Source of the DNA: Plut-88900 sp963668115
GTDB taxonomy: Bacteria > Chloroflexota > Dehalococcoidia > Plut-88900
Reading direction: 5' to 3'
NCBI GenBank assembly: GCA_963668115.1
Contig: OY764147.1
Location: 1,736,001-1,800,000, forward strand
DNA: 64,000 nt
A program made the position numbers and the translations under genes. Numbering within the stretch: position 1 is the first letter of the stretch; each line of letters begins with the position of its first letter. Below, piece after piece: positions 8,545 through 16,834 of the stretch. The notes under the pieces were generated by a model that was not told the origin of the DNA, searched no databases, and saw only the letters and a program-made list of their open reading frames with translations.

Positions 8545-9690
8545 ATGGCCGAGGCCAAAGAAGAGATTCAACTACACCGGGGCCTAAAGGGGATATATTT
8601 CGAACGGTCTGCGGCGTCGTTTATAGATGGCGAGGTGGGGAAACTCCTGTACCGTGGATACAACATCCATGACCTGGCCGAAAAGTCGACATTTGAGGAA
8701 ACAACCTACCTGCTCCTGCACGGGTCCCTGCCGACCCGCAGCCAGCTAGAGGAAATAGACGAAGCATTGAAGAGCAGCCGAGAGGTGCCCGACGCGATCT
8801 ACGAGGTAATAGACCTAGCGAAGGACGCACACCCGATGGACGTGATGCGGACCGGGGTGTCGGCGCTGTCGGCTTTTGATCCTGACGTGAACGACAACTC
8901 GTCCGAGGCGAACATCCGAAAGGGGATACGGCTGACCTCGCAGGCGGCGACCATAGTTGCAGCGCACCACCGGATAAGGCAGGGACTGGATCCGGTAAGA
9001 CCAGACCCGACCCTCGGCCATGCGGCGAGCTTCTTGCACATGCTGCACGGAGAGAAGCCAACCGAAGAAGACGCCAAGCTGCTGGACGTGGACTTCATCC
9101 TGCACGCCGAGCACGGTACCAACGCGTCGGCGTTTGCGGCTCGGGTGTGTGCGAGCACTATCTCAGACCTGCACTCGGCGGTGGTGACTGGGATTGCGGT
9201 GTTGAAGGGTCCGGCACACGGGGGTGCGGCGGAGGCGGCACAGACTATGACACAGGCTATCGGGTCTCCGGACAATGCGGAAGCGTACGTGCGGGACACG
9301 ATCAAGAACGGCGGGCGGATCATGGGATTCGGGCACCGGGTGTACAAGGCGGAAGACCCGCGGGCGGGACACCTGAGGGAGAGGTCTCGGGCACTGGGGC
9401 AGAAGATGGGGCAGCCTGAGTGGTACCAGATCCTGACCCGGGTGGAGGAGGCGATGGCGCCATATCGGAAGCGGGGTGTGTTCGTGAACGTGGACTTCTA
9501 CGCAGGGTCGATCTACCACCTTCTCGGGATCCCGGACGACCTGTTCATCCCGCTGTTTGCGATGGGTCGGATACCGGGGTGGACGCTTCAGGTGGTGGAG
9601 CAGCACGAGAAGAACATACTGATCCGGCCGCTGGCGGAGTATACAGGCCCGATGGACCTGGAGTACGTGCCGCTGGAGGAGCGGGGCTAG
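8545..9690 (+). CDS. gltA: Citrate synthase (citrate/2-methylcitrate synthase family)
   Basis: A 381-residue short-type citrate synthase, within the usual 370-390 range. The LHAEHGTNASAFAARV helix, GPAHGGAAEAA (catalytic His) and GFGHRVYKAEDPR (second His), then VNVDFYAGSIY (catalytic Asp), are all present. It condenses acetyl-CoA and oxaloacetate. A 2-methylcitrate synthase function cannot be excluded, but no prpB/prpD neighbours exist and korAB is divergent next door, so a TCA role is favoured. Confidence 0.93.
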   Translation: MAEAKEEIQLHRGLKGIYFERSAASFIDGEVGKLLYRGYNIHDLAEKSTFEETTYLLLHGSLPTRSQLEEIDEALKSSREVPDAIYEVIDLAKDAHPMDVMRTGVSALSAFDPDVNDNSSEANIRKGIRLTSQAATIVAAHHRIRQGLDPVRPDPTLGHAASFLHMLHGEKPTEEDAKLLDVDFILHAEHGTNASAFAARVCASTISDLHSAVVTGIAVLKGPAHGGAAEAAQTMTQAIGSPDNAEAYVRDTIKNGGRIMGFGHRVYKAEDPRAGHLRERSRALGQKMGQPEWYQILTRVEEAMAPYRKRGVFVNVDFYAGSIYHLLGIPDDLFIPLFAMGRIPGWTLQVVEQHEKNILIRPLAEYTGPMDLEYVPLEERG

Positions 9691-9727
9691 CTGATCAGAG
9701 GCTTCCCCGTAACCCCAGACTTCTCAC

Positions 9728-10072
9728 TTAACATGAGCGCCTAGTCAGTGCGCCTTCTATTGCTGGGATTAAGAGGGGAATGTCCTCCACCAGCGTCCGC
9801 CACAATACATCGAGATTGATGTCGAAATAGGCGTGGACGAGTCGATGACGCATGCCTATCACATCAGCCCAGGGGATTGCCGGAAACTCATTTTGTGTAG
9901 ACTCTGAGGTTCTGTAGGCCGCCTCTCCGATAATCTCAACCTCCTTTACCAGTGACAGAACCAACATCCGGTTCACGTCTAGTTCCGGACGTGAGATTCC
10001 CTCAATAAATGAGAGAGCCTCCCGCGCTGCATCCAGCATGTGACGGAGGCGAACTTCGTCAAGTCTGTCCAT
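9728..10072 (-). CDS. hepT: HepT-like HEPN RNase toxin (DUF86)
   Basis: 114 residues, all helical, with the RX4HXY ribonuclease signature R75-HRLV-H80-A-Y82 seen in HepT toxins. The gene overlaps the 3' end of the nucleotidyltransferase gene by 14 bp, the classic HepT/MntA arrangement. In characterised pairs HepT is a tRNA-targeting RNase that MntA silences by AMPylating the tyrosine of this motif. Y82 is present as that target. Confidence 0.88.
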   Translation of the reverse strand: MDRLDEVRLRHMLDAAREALSFIEGISRPELDVNRMLVLSLVKEVEIIGEAAYRTSESTQNEFPAIPWADVIGMRHRLVHAYFDINLDVLWRTLVEDIPLLIPAIEGALTRRSC

Positions 10073-10364
10073 ACTGCACTTCAGCCTCTTCCATCACTTC
10101 CTGGCGGAAGTATATGCTGAGGTCTTCAGGGGTTCGCAGATCGATTTTCCGTTGGCCAAACAAAGGAGAGAGCTCTCGCTCCAAACGGCTTAAACCCAGT
10201 AGTCCAGGAGTGCGACCTTGTTCGAATTCGACCAAGACGTCGATGTCGCTCTCAGGTGAGAAGTCGGGGCGGAGGGCGGAGCCGTATACAGCCAAGCGCT
10301 TTATGCCTTCCGTACGGCATAGTGATGCCAACTTTTTCTTTTGAACCGAAACTTGGGTATTCAT
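10059..10364 (-). CDS. mntA: MntA-like minimal nucleotidyltransferase antitoxin
   Basis: 101 residues. The GSX10DXD signature is exact: G28-S29, then ten residues, then D40-I-D42; a third acidic residue lies in KIDLRTPEDL. This is the minimal nucleotidyltransferase fold of MntA antitoxins. It is translated first and overlaps hepT. The pair lies divergently from the selenoperoxiredoxin. Confidence 0.88.
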   Translation of the reverse strand: MNTQVSVQKKKLASLCRTEGIKRLAVYGSALRPDFSPESDIDVLVEFEQGRTPGLLGLSRLERELSPLFGQRKIDLRTPEDLSIYFRQEVMEEAEVQYGQT

Positions 10365-10486
10365 GACGTTGATCTTCAGCTATACACTAGGAAGAGAGCT
10401 CGTGGCAGGGACGGGCATAAGATATCATCCAGCTGGCCTGACTCTCAAACAAAGGTGTCGGGCATGAACCTGAATAAGGTGCTTTG

Positions 10487-10495
10487 TGATATGAT
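10487..10495 (+). promoter_or_regulatory. Extended -10 promoter of the selenoperoxiredoxin gene
   Basis: TGA-TATGAT (TGnTATAAT type) at 10487-10495. The predicted transcript starts near 10502, on a small GGCTGC/GCAGCC hairpin (10501-10517), and reaches the ATG after about 47 nt. No convincing -35 is seen. Confidence 0.5.
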
Positions 10496-10548
10496 TGCGC
10501 GGCTGCGGGAAGCAGCCCTGAACGAAAACACCGAGGGAGGACAGAATC

Positions 10549-11010
10549 ATGGCGGACCAGGCCCAGGTCGGGCAGGAAGCTCCCGACTTCACTCTGCAGA
10601 GTACAAAAGGCGGCAAGGTGACCCTGAGCCAGTACAGGGGAGACAAGAACGTACTGCTGGCGTTCTACATTCTTGACTTCACAGGCGGCTGAAGCACGGA
10701 ACTGGCTACCCTTCGGGCAGCCAAGAGCGATTTCGAAAGCGCAAGCACTGAGGTGCTGGGCATCAGCATAGACAGCATATTCGCCCATAAGGTGTACGAC
10801 CTGACCCTAGGGGGGCTGTGGTTCCCGCTATTGGCGGACTTCCACCCCAAGGGCGCGGTAGCAGACCTGTACGGGATCATGACCGAGAACGGGATCAGCA
10901 AGAGGGCATGTTTCCTGATAGACAAGCAGGGAGTGGTGCAGGCGGCGGAGGTTTACGAGGGTGGGCTTCCTGACGTCAAGGCGCTGGCGGCGAAGGCTGC
11001 GGCCCTCTAG
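10549..11010 (+). CDS. Selenocysteine-containing peroxiredoxin (UGA read as Sec48)
   Basis: One 153-residue peroxiredoxin frame runs from ATG 10549 (GGGAGGA ribosome-binding site 4 nt upstream) to TAG 11010, interrupted only by TGA at 10690-10692. That codon is residue 48, exactly where the peroxidatic cysteine belongs: LAFYILDFTGG-U-STELA against the usual FYPxDFTxxC(P/S)TEL. The catalytic Thr (T45) and Arg (R119 in KRACFLID) are kept. No resolving Cys is in a standard place, so it looks like a 1-Cys (AhpE/BCP-like) enzyme reducing peroxides in the cytosol. A stem-loop at 10702-10725 suits a bSECIS. selD in the same window supports Sec decoding. Truncation by a true stop is much less likely because conservation continues on both sides. 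Confidence 0.9.
10702..10725 (+). promoter_or_regulatory. Candidate bSECIS hairpin for Sec48 of the peroxiredoxin
   Basis: Downstream of the UGA the RNA can fold UGGCU-AC-CC-UUCG-GG-C-AGCCA, with a UUCG apical loop at 10712-10715. That is about 20 nt after the UGA, inside the 16-37 nt window usual for SelB-recognised bacterial SECIS elements. It is found by eye only. Confidence 0.55.
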
Positions 11011-11049
11011 GGGCCCTACGGCCGAAGGGTCGTTGTCAAGCGTGAGCCT

Positions 11050-11625
11050 ATGAAGACAAGGCAGGAGGCGCTAGACCTCCTTCACGAATATACGAAGAGC
11101 GAGAACCTTCGTAAGCACGGGCTCGGGGTGGAGGCAGCAATGCGGGCCTACGCCCGCAAATATGGGGAGGATGAAGATGTGTACGGGCTTGTCGGGCTTC
11201 TGCATGACTTTGATTACGAGGTGCACCCCACTACCGACAAGCACCCGATGGAAGGGTCCGAGATCCTGAAGGAGCGAGGGTTCCCGGAAGATGTCATCTA
11301 CGCCATCCAGTGTCACGCCGACTACCTGGGGCTGGAGCGCAGGACGAACATGGACAAGGCCATCTTCGCGTGCGACGAGCTGGTCGGGCTGGTGAACGCC
11401 GTAGCGCTAGTGCAGCCAACCAAGAATATAGATGACGTCAAGGTACGGTCGGTGAAGAAGAAGCTGAAGGACAAGTCTTTCGCCCGCGGCGTTATTCGTG
11501 AAGACATCACGAACGGGACGACACAGCTAGGCGTTGAGCTTGACGATCACATAGCGACGGTAATCGAGGCGATGCAGTGCGTGGCCTCGGAGCTTGGGCT
11601 GGACGGAAGGCTGGCCAAGGCGTAG
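11050..11625 (+). CDS. HD-domain hydrolase
   Basis: A 191-residue protein. The helix pattern SENLRKHGLGVEAAMRAYAR then GLVGLLHDFDYEVHP has the HD doublet; ECHAD-like IQCHADYLG and a later D give the remaining metal ligands. HD proteins of this length act on nucleotides or phosphate esters, or are tRNA-repair-type phosphohydrolases; the exact substrate is not visible. It lies 40 bp after the selenoperoxiredoxin and is followed by folB at 8 bp, so it is probably cotranscribed with both. Confidence 0.75.
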   Translation: MKTRQEALDLLHEYTKSENLRKHGLGVEAAMRAYARKYGEDEDVYGLVGLLHDFDYEVHPTTDKHPMEGSEILKERGFPEDVIYAIQCHADYLGLERRTNMDKAIFACDELVGLVNAVALVQPTKNIDDVKVRSVKKKLKDKSFARGVIREDITNGTTQLGVELDDHIATVIEAMQCVASELGLDGRLAKA

Positions 11626-11633
11626 GGGCACCG

Positions 11634-12026
11634 TTGCAGGGCGACAAGATCCTGCTGGAAGGCATGGAGTTCTATGCCTATCACGGGGTCAACGAGAGCG
11701 AGAAGACGCAGGGTCAGCGTTTCATTGTCGACGTGGAGATGGTCGCCGATCTGAGCAGGGCTTCGGAGTCGGATGATCTGGAAGACACTGTCAACTACAG
11801 TCGTGTTTTTCGCCTGGTCAAAGAGATCGTAGAAGGCCCTTCCCGCGACTTAATTGAGGTGGTGGCAGGGGAGATAGCCGGTCGGGTGCTGCAAGACTTC
11901 GCCGTCGAGCAGATAAAGGTGAGAGTTAGCAAGCCGGATGTTCCGCTAAAGGGAGCGAAACTCAAGGGTGCGGCGGTGGAGATAGTCAGGCGCCGAGAGT
12001 CGGGCCACGGAGGTAACAGAGATTGA
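11634..12026 (+). CDS. folB: Dihydroneopterin aldolase
   Basis: 130 residues from a TTG start at 11634, 8 nt after the HD gene. The family core is clear: MEFYAYHGVNESEKTQGQRF at the N-terminus (with the substrate-binding Glu and the loop), VNYSRVFRLVKEIVE in the middle, and IKVRVSKPDVPLKGAK with the catalytic Lys near the end. It converts dihydroneopterin to 6-hydroxymethyl-dihydropterin in folate synthesis. An upstream extension to 11577 would overlap the HD gene and adds no family sequence, so it is left out. Its TGA overlaps the next gene's TTG. Confidence 0.88.
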   Translation: MQGDKILLEGMEFYAYHGVNESEKTQGQRFIVDVEMVADLSRASESDDLEDTVNYSRVFRLVKEIVEGPSRDLIEVVAGEIAGRVLQDFAVEQIKVRVSKPDVPLKGAKLKGAAVEIVRRRESGHGGNRD

Positions 12027-12826
12027 ACGCAGCGAACGACGGTCGGGACTGGGCGATAGTGCTTGGTGCGTCCAGCGGGTTCGGGGGGGCTTGCGCGCTG
12101 GCCCTGGCGGAGAAGGGGCTCAATATAGCGGGAGTCCACCTGGACAGGAGGGCGACACTGGCTAACGCGGAAGCGATAGCGGCAAAGATCGAGGAGTCGG
12201 GGGTGAGGGCGCTGTTCTTTAACACGAACGCCGCGGACGATGCTAAGAGGGCCAATGTCCTAGACGGCGTGAAGGAGAACCTGGAAGCCGGGGCGTCTGT
12301 GAAGGTGCTGGTGCACTCGCTGGCGTTTGGAACTCTGAAGGCGTATATCACGGATGATCCGAAGGACTCGTTGACCCAGGCGCAGATGGACATGACGCTT
12401 CACGTTATGGCCAACACGCTGGTGTACTGGATGCAGGACCTGGTTCATCGGGGGTTGATGGGGGAAGGGGGCCGGGTGTATGCACTAACGAGCGCGGGGT
12501 CTCATCGGGTGGTGCCAACCTACGGAGCGGTGTCGGCGGCGAAGGCGGCCTTGGAGTCGCACGTGAGGCAGCTGGCGATGGAGCTTGGGAGTCGGGGGAT
12601 CACGGTGAATGCAGTGAGGGCCGGGATAACGGACACGCCTGCGCTGAGGAAGATCCCGGGCCACGAGGAGTTGATAGCCGGGGCCACTGCGAACAACCCG
12701 AGCGGCAGGATGACCACGCCCGAGGACGTTGCAGCGGCTATAGCGATGCTGGCCACTGGGCCGACGAGCTGGATTAACGGGGACGTTATAGGGGTGGATG
12801 GGGGGGAGGATATAGCGGGGTTTTAG
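12023..12826 (+). CDS. Enoyl-[ACP] reductase, FabL-like SDR
   Basis: 267 residues, start TTG at 12023 overlapping the folB stop. It is a short-chain dehydrogenase with an atypical glycine motif (GASSGFGGA) and the Tyr-X6-Lys active site (Y-GAVSAA-K) that marks FabI/FabL enoyl reductases rather than the YxxxK of ordinary SDRs. The end, TVNAVRAGITDTPALRKIPG with NNPSGRM, resembles B. subtilis FabL (NADPH-dependent). It should reduce trans-2-enoyl-ACP in fatty acid elongation. Another SDR activity remains possible. Confidence 0.72.
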   Translation: MNAANDGRDWAIVLGASSGFGGACALALAEKGLNIAGVHLDRRATLANAEAIAAKIEESGVRALFFNTNAADDAKRANVLDGVKENLEAGASVKVLVHSLAFGTLKAYITDDPKDSLTQAQMDMTLHVMANTLVYWMQDLVHRGLMGEGGRVYALTSAGSHRVVPTYGAVSAAKAALESHVRQLAMELGSRGITVNAVRAGITDTPALRKIPGHEELIAGATANNPSGRMTTPEDVAAAIAMLATGPTSWINGDVIGVDGGEDIAGF

Positions 12827-12862
12827 GCAATTGGGGTGGGGTGGGAAGAGGGCTGATTACAG

Positions 12863-14131
12863 CTAGGTAGCTTCCCAGGCGAGATGGGGGTACTTGCCGT
12901 GGAGGAGGTTGAGGTGACGGCGGGTGGGGAGGGGAACGGGGAGGTCGTGGGTGAAGGTGCGGCCCGGACCGCCGAGGCCAGACAGGTTCTCTAATTCAAC
13001 GCCCTTAGACTGGATGAGGACTTTGAAGCCGCCGAGGGCGTCGGGGTCTATGAGGTTGCCGAGAGCCATTAGGTTGGCGTTGTATTGAGCGGTGGTTAGG
13101 CCCTGATCCCGGAGGCGGTTCTTGACGGTCACTATGCCGAGGTTGCCGAGGAAGTCTCTCTGGGTGATCAATTCGCTGGGTTGAAGTCCGTAGCACTCTT
13201 CTGCTTTAGCCAAGGTCGTGAAGTCGACGTGGGCGGTGATGTCCTGGAGGCCGATGCGCCGGAGGGGCTGGTTGTTCGGGGTGTGTCGGTAGTGGCAGAC
13301 AAGGGTGCCCGAGAGCCGGGAAGGGGAGTAGAGGTCCCGGGCGGGGTGGCCGTAGTCGATGGTGAGGACGTAGCCGGAGTGGAGGGATTGGGAGAGGGAG
13401 CGAGCGAGGGAGTCAAGGGTGAGGTTTATCTCAGCCTTTTGGCCTTCTACGAGGGTGACGTTGAGGTCGGTTAGTCTCTGTTGGAGGAGGGGGGTGGAGA
13501 GTTCGTCGATGACTTCGACGAGGGTATTGTCTTCGAGGCCGACGTAGATTTCTCGGAGCTTTCCGCTTTGCATAGCGACTCGGTGGACGGGGAGGGCGTC
13601 GAAGTATTCGTTGGAGAGGATGCAGCCGGTGATGTTGCGGAGGGGGAGGGAGTCGGAGATGATGGGGTGGGCGCCTTCTACGCCGTGAACGGGTCTTCTA
13701 TCGATGGTGATATATCGGAGGGAATCGGAGAAGGCGGGGGAAAGGTGGGGGGCGAAGTCGAGGATGTCAGTTGCGAGGAGGCCGGCGCCCGCACCGAGCT
13801 CCACGGCGTAGAAGGGGGATGGGTTGCCTAGCTTGTCCCACATGCCGGCGAGCTGGACGGCGAGGAGGGCGCCGAAGGCGGGATGGGCCCCGGGGCTGGT
13901 ATAGAAGTCGCCGTCGGCGCCTATGGGGTCGGGGCCGGAGGAGTAGTAGCCGAGGGTCGGGTGATAGAGGGCCAACTCCATGAACCGGGCGAAGGTTATG
14001 GGGCCCGTGCGTCGGGCCTCTTCGGCTATCAGGGATTCAGGTGGATTTTCGGGCATAGAGGGATGTCTCAGGGGTGGGTATTCATTGACATTAAAAGCGG
14101 GCGACTTGTAGGATAGCTCATATTCAGACAC
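12863..14131 (-). CDS. SAM-dependent methyltransferase, MidA/NDUFAF7 family
   Basis: 422 residues. The N-terminal region has the family hallmark GPITFARFMELALYHPTLGYY and GDFYTSPGAHPAFG. The SAM site is YAVELGAGAGLLATDIL, followed by ILSNEYFDALPVHRV and LTIDYGHPARD. Mitochondrial NDUFAF7 methylates an arginine of complex I subunit NDUFS2; the bacterial role is not established. The gene is a monocistron divergent from pxpA, with only about 30 bp between. Confidence 0.85.
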   Translation of the reverse strand: MSEYELSYKSPAFNVNEYPPLRHPSMPENPPESLIAEEARRTGPITFARFMELALYHPTLGYYSSGPDPIGADGDFYTSPGAHPAFGALLAVQLAGMWDKLGNPSPFYAVELGAGAGLLATDILDFAPHLSPAFSDSLRYITIDRRPVHGVEGAHPIISDSLPLRNITGCILSNEYFDALPVHRVAMQSGKLREIYVGLEDNTLVEVIDELSTPLLQQRLTDLNVTLVEGQKAEINLTLDSLARSLSQSLHSGYVLTIDYGHPARDLYSPSRLSGTLVCHYRHTPNNQPLRRIGLQDITAHVDFTTLAKAEECYGLQPSELITQRDFLGNLGIVTVKNRLRDQGLTTAQYNANLMALGNLIDPDALGGFKVLIQSKGVELENLSGLGGPGRTFTHDLPVPLPTRRHLNLLHGKYPHLAWEAT

Positions 14132-14161
14132 TCAGTTTTGCCAATCGGGGGGACACGGGCA

Positions 14162-14926
14162 ATGAGCGCCAAAATAGACTTCAACTGCGACATGGGAGAG
14201 AGCTTTGGGGCGTGGAAGATGGGGCTGGACGAGGAGGTCATCAAGCACGTTACTTCTACCAACGTGGCATGCGGCTATCACGCGGGAGACCCGGTGTGGA
14301 TGCAGCACACGGTGAACCTGGCGAAGGAGAACGGGGTGGCCATAGGTGCGCACCCCAGCTACCCGGACCTGCTGGGATTCGGAAGGCGGAACATGACGGC
14401 GACGCCGGAAGAAGCCCGGGCCTACGTGAAGTACCAGGTCGGGGCTTTGCAGGGGTTTCTCGGGGGGGCGAAGCTGCAGCACGTGAAGGCGCACGGTGCG
14501 TTGTATAACACGGCGGTGAAGAACGATGACCTGGCCAAGGGAATCTGCCAGGCGATCCTGGACATCGACCCCGAAATAATACTTGTGGTGCTGGCTGGGT
14601 CAAAATGGGTAAAAATCGGGAAGGAGATGGGCAACAGGATTGCCCAGGAGACCTTTGCGGACAGGGCTTTCAACGCGGACGGGACACTGGTAGCGAGGTC
14701 GGTGGAAGGGTCGTTACTGCACGACCCGGATGTGGTGGTTGAGCGGAGCCTGAAGATTGTAACGGAAGGCACTGCAACAGCGATCACGGGCGAAGAGATC
14801 TCCATAGACGCGGACACGATCTGCCTGCACGGGGACAACCCGGGGGCGGTGGAACTGGCCTCGGCGATCCGGAGCCGGTTCGAGGAGTCGGGGGTGGAGG
14901 TGGCGCCGATGGGGACGTTCTGCTAG
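14162..14926 (+). CDS. pxpA: 5-oxoprolinase subunit A (LamB/YcsF family)
   Basis: 254 residues starting at ATG 14162 with KIDFNCDMGESFGAWKMG, the exact YcsF/PxpA opening. NVACGYHAGDPVWM and KAHGALYN carry the conserved His/Asp. A TTG eight codons upstream is in frame but adds no family sequence. PxpA, B and C together hydrolyse 5-oxoproline (pyroglutamate) to glutamate with ATP. First gene of pxpABC. Confidence 0.95.
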   Translation: MSAKIDFNCDMGESFGAWKMGLDEEVIKHVTSTNVACGYHAGDPVWMQHTVNLAKENGVAIGAHPSYPDLLGFGRRNMTATPEEARAYVKYQVGALQGFLGGAKLQHVKAHGALYNTAVKNDDLAKGICQAILDIDPEIILVVLAGSKWVKIGKEMGNRIAQETFADRAFNADGTLVARSVEGSLLHDPDVVVERSLKIVTEGTATAITGEEISIDADTICLHGDNPGAVELASAIRSRFEESGVEVAPMGTFC

Positions 14927-14954
14927 GGCCTTTCCGAGTCGCAACGGCTAAGAG

Positions 14955-15689
14955 ATGCCACTCTTCAGCGAACTCAGCTTTCGGAACGGCGGAGACCGCG
15001 CCTTGTTCGTTGAGGTGGGTGACGAGATCACTCCAGAGGTCAACCAGGGCATCCGCAACCTGCTCAGCGCGATAGACAAGGCCGACCTGGCCGGCGTTCA
15101 GGCCCTTGCCCCGACATATCGCTCCATCCTCGTCTACTATGACCCGTTGAGCGTGGCCCCCGACACGCTGAAGGAGCAAATCGCGGGGCTGTACGGGAAC
15201 CTGGAGGATGCGGAGCTTGGTGGGGCGAAGATAGTGGAGATTCCCACGCTGTACGGGGGCGAATACGGCCCGGATATCGACTTCGTGGCCTCGCATAATG
15301 GGATCAACGAGGCGGATGTGGTCGAGATACACACCGGATCGGACTACCTGGTGTACATGGTCGGGTTCAACCCGGGGTTTCCATACCTGGGTGGGATGTC
15401 GGAGAGGATAGCTACGCCGAGGCTGCCGACGCCCCGGGTGAGGATGGTGCCGGGGTCTGTGGGGATAGCGGAGAGGCAGACGGGTATATACCCGCTGGCG
15501 AGTCCGGGAGGATGGCGGGTGATAGGCAGGTCTCCCATAAGGATGTTCGATCCCGGAAGGGAGCCACCTTCGCTGGTGATGGCGGGAGACCTGGTGAGGT
15601 TCACGTCCATCGACGAGACCAGGTACAGGGAGATCGAAGGAGAGGTGGAGGCGGGGACGTACAAGGTCACGACTCGGGAAGCGGGATGA
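14955..15689 (+). CDS. pxpB: 5-oxoprolinase subunit B (KipI/allophanate hydrolase subunit 1 family)
   Basis: 244 residues. The family motifs YMVGFNPGFPYLGGM, RLPTPRVRMVPGSVGIAERQTGIYPLASPGGW are intact, and the protein ends close to the usual length. It is the second of three same-strand subunits, 28 bp after pxpA and 7 bp before pxpC. Confidence 0.95.
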   Translation: MPLFSELSFRNGGDRALFVEVGDEITPEVNQGIRNLLSAIDKADLAGVQALAPTYRSILVYYDPLSVAPDTLKEQIAGLYGNLEDAELGGAKIVEIPTLYGGEYGPDIDFVASHNGINEADVVEIHTGSDYLVYMVGFNPGFPYLGGMSERIATPRLPTPRVRMVPGSVGIAERQTGIYPLASPGGWRVIGRSPIRMFDPGREPPSLVMAGDLVRFTSIDETRYREIEGEVEAGTYKVTTREAG

Positions 15690-15696
15690 TAACGGC

Positions 15697-16800
15697 ATGG
15701 GCGTGATAGAGGTGTTGGAACCGGGGCTGCTGACCACGGTGCAGGACGTGGGTCGGTTTGGGTATCTGAGGCACGGGGTGCCGGTGTCGGGGGCGATGGA
15801 CCCGGTGGCGTTGCGGCTGGCGAACCTCCTTGTGGGCAATCCAGAAGACGAGGCTTGCCTGGAAGTGACGCTGTCGGGGCCGAGGCTTCAGTTCAGGTCG
15901 ACGGCGGTCATAGCGGTGACGGGGGCAGACTTATCTCCGAGCATCAATGGGTCGTCGATCCCGACCTGGGCATCGGTGGAGGTGCGGCAGGGTGACGAGC
16001 TCTCGTTTGGGGGGCAGGAATCCGGGACACGGGCATACGTGGCGGTGGCTGGCGGGCTGGACGTGCCGGTGGTGATGGGGAGCAAGTCGACGTTCATGAA
16101 GGCAGGGATAGGGGGGTTCGAGGGCCGGGCGCTGAAGGCGGGGGACATGCTGATGACGCGGCTGCCGGACTCGTCAGGTGGGATGTCGGAGAGACGGATA
16201 CCGCGGAGCCTCGTGCCGAGGTATGACGCCAGCCTGCCGATCAGGGTGATACTGGGGCCGCAGGACGACAGGTTCACGGAGGCAGGTCTCGGCACTCTCC
16301 TGGGGGAGGCGTTCACGGTGTCGGCGCAGTCCGACAGGATGGGGTACCGGCTGCAGGGGCCGAAGGTCGAGCACGTGTCGGGGCCGGACATCATATCGGA
16401 CGGGATACCGTTTGGGGGGGTGCAGGTGTCGGGGGACGGGCAGCCGATAGTGCTGATGGCGGACAGGGGGACGTCGGGCGGATACACGAAGCCTGCGACG
16501 GTGATAAGTGCGGACATAGGCAAGGTGGCGCAGAGGATGCCGGGTGACGAGATCCGGTTCCAGAAGGTCACGCTGGAGGAGGCGCACGAGGCGTTGAAGG
16601 AGCAGGAAGCCGGGGTTGAGAGGGTGAAGGAGTACCTGGGTGCGGCGGTATCCGGTCGGCGGTACACGATCACGGTGGATGGGGAGGCGTTCGAGGTTGA
16701 CGTGGAGATGGCGAGGACAGCGTGGGTGGCAGCGGGTCGGGCGGTGGTGTCGGGGGGTGGGGTGATGAGGGAGTTTCCGGTGGACGTGGGGGTGGGGTAA
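15697..16800 (+). CDS. pxpC: 5-oxoprolinase subunit C (KipA/allophanate hydrolase subunit 2 family)
   Basis: 367 residues with the standard start EVLEPGLLTTVQDVGRFGY, GVPVSGAMDPVALRLANLLVGN and the later GGVQVSGDGQPIVLMADRGTSGGY. The last 60 residues form a biotin-carboxylase-carrier-like tail region (YTITVDGEAFEVDVEM), an extra short domain found in some family members. Completes pxpABC. Confidence 0.93.
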   Translation: MGVIEVLEPGLLTTVQDVGRFGYLRHGVPVSGAMDPVALRLANLLVGNPEDEACLEVTLSGPRLQFRSTAVIAVTGADLSPSINGSSIPTWASVEVRQGDELSFGGQESGTRAYVAVAGGLDVPVVMGSKSTFMKAGIGGFEGRALKAGDMLMTRLPDSSGGMSERRIPRSLVPRYDASLPIRVILGPQDDRFTEAGLGTLLGEAFTVSAQSDRMGYRLQGPKVEHVSGPDIISDGIPFGGVQVSGDGQPIVLMADRGTSGGYTKPATVISADIGKVAQRMPGDEIRFQKVTLEEAHEALKEQEAGVERVKEYLGAAVSGRRYTITVDGEAFEVDVEMARTAWVAAGRAVVSGGGVMREFPVDVGVG

Positions 16801-16834
16801 GACTCGATGGCGCTTGACCTCAGGTGAAGGAAGC

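Noticed and set aside
8214..8558. 114-codon minus-strand frame in the korA/citrate synthase gap
   Set aside because: Cys/Pro/Leu-rich sequence without family resemblance, overlapping the start of citrate synthase.
10549..10692. Peroxiredoxin as a pseudogene truncated by a nonsense mutation
   Set aside because: The only stop is UGA exactly at the catalytic position, frame and conservation continue, a hairpin follows, and selD in the same window shows the same feature.
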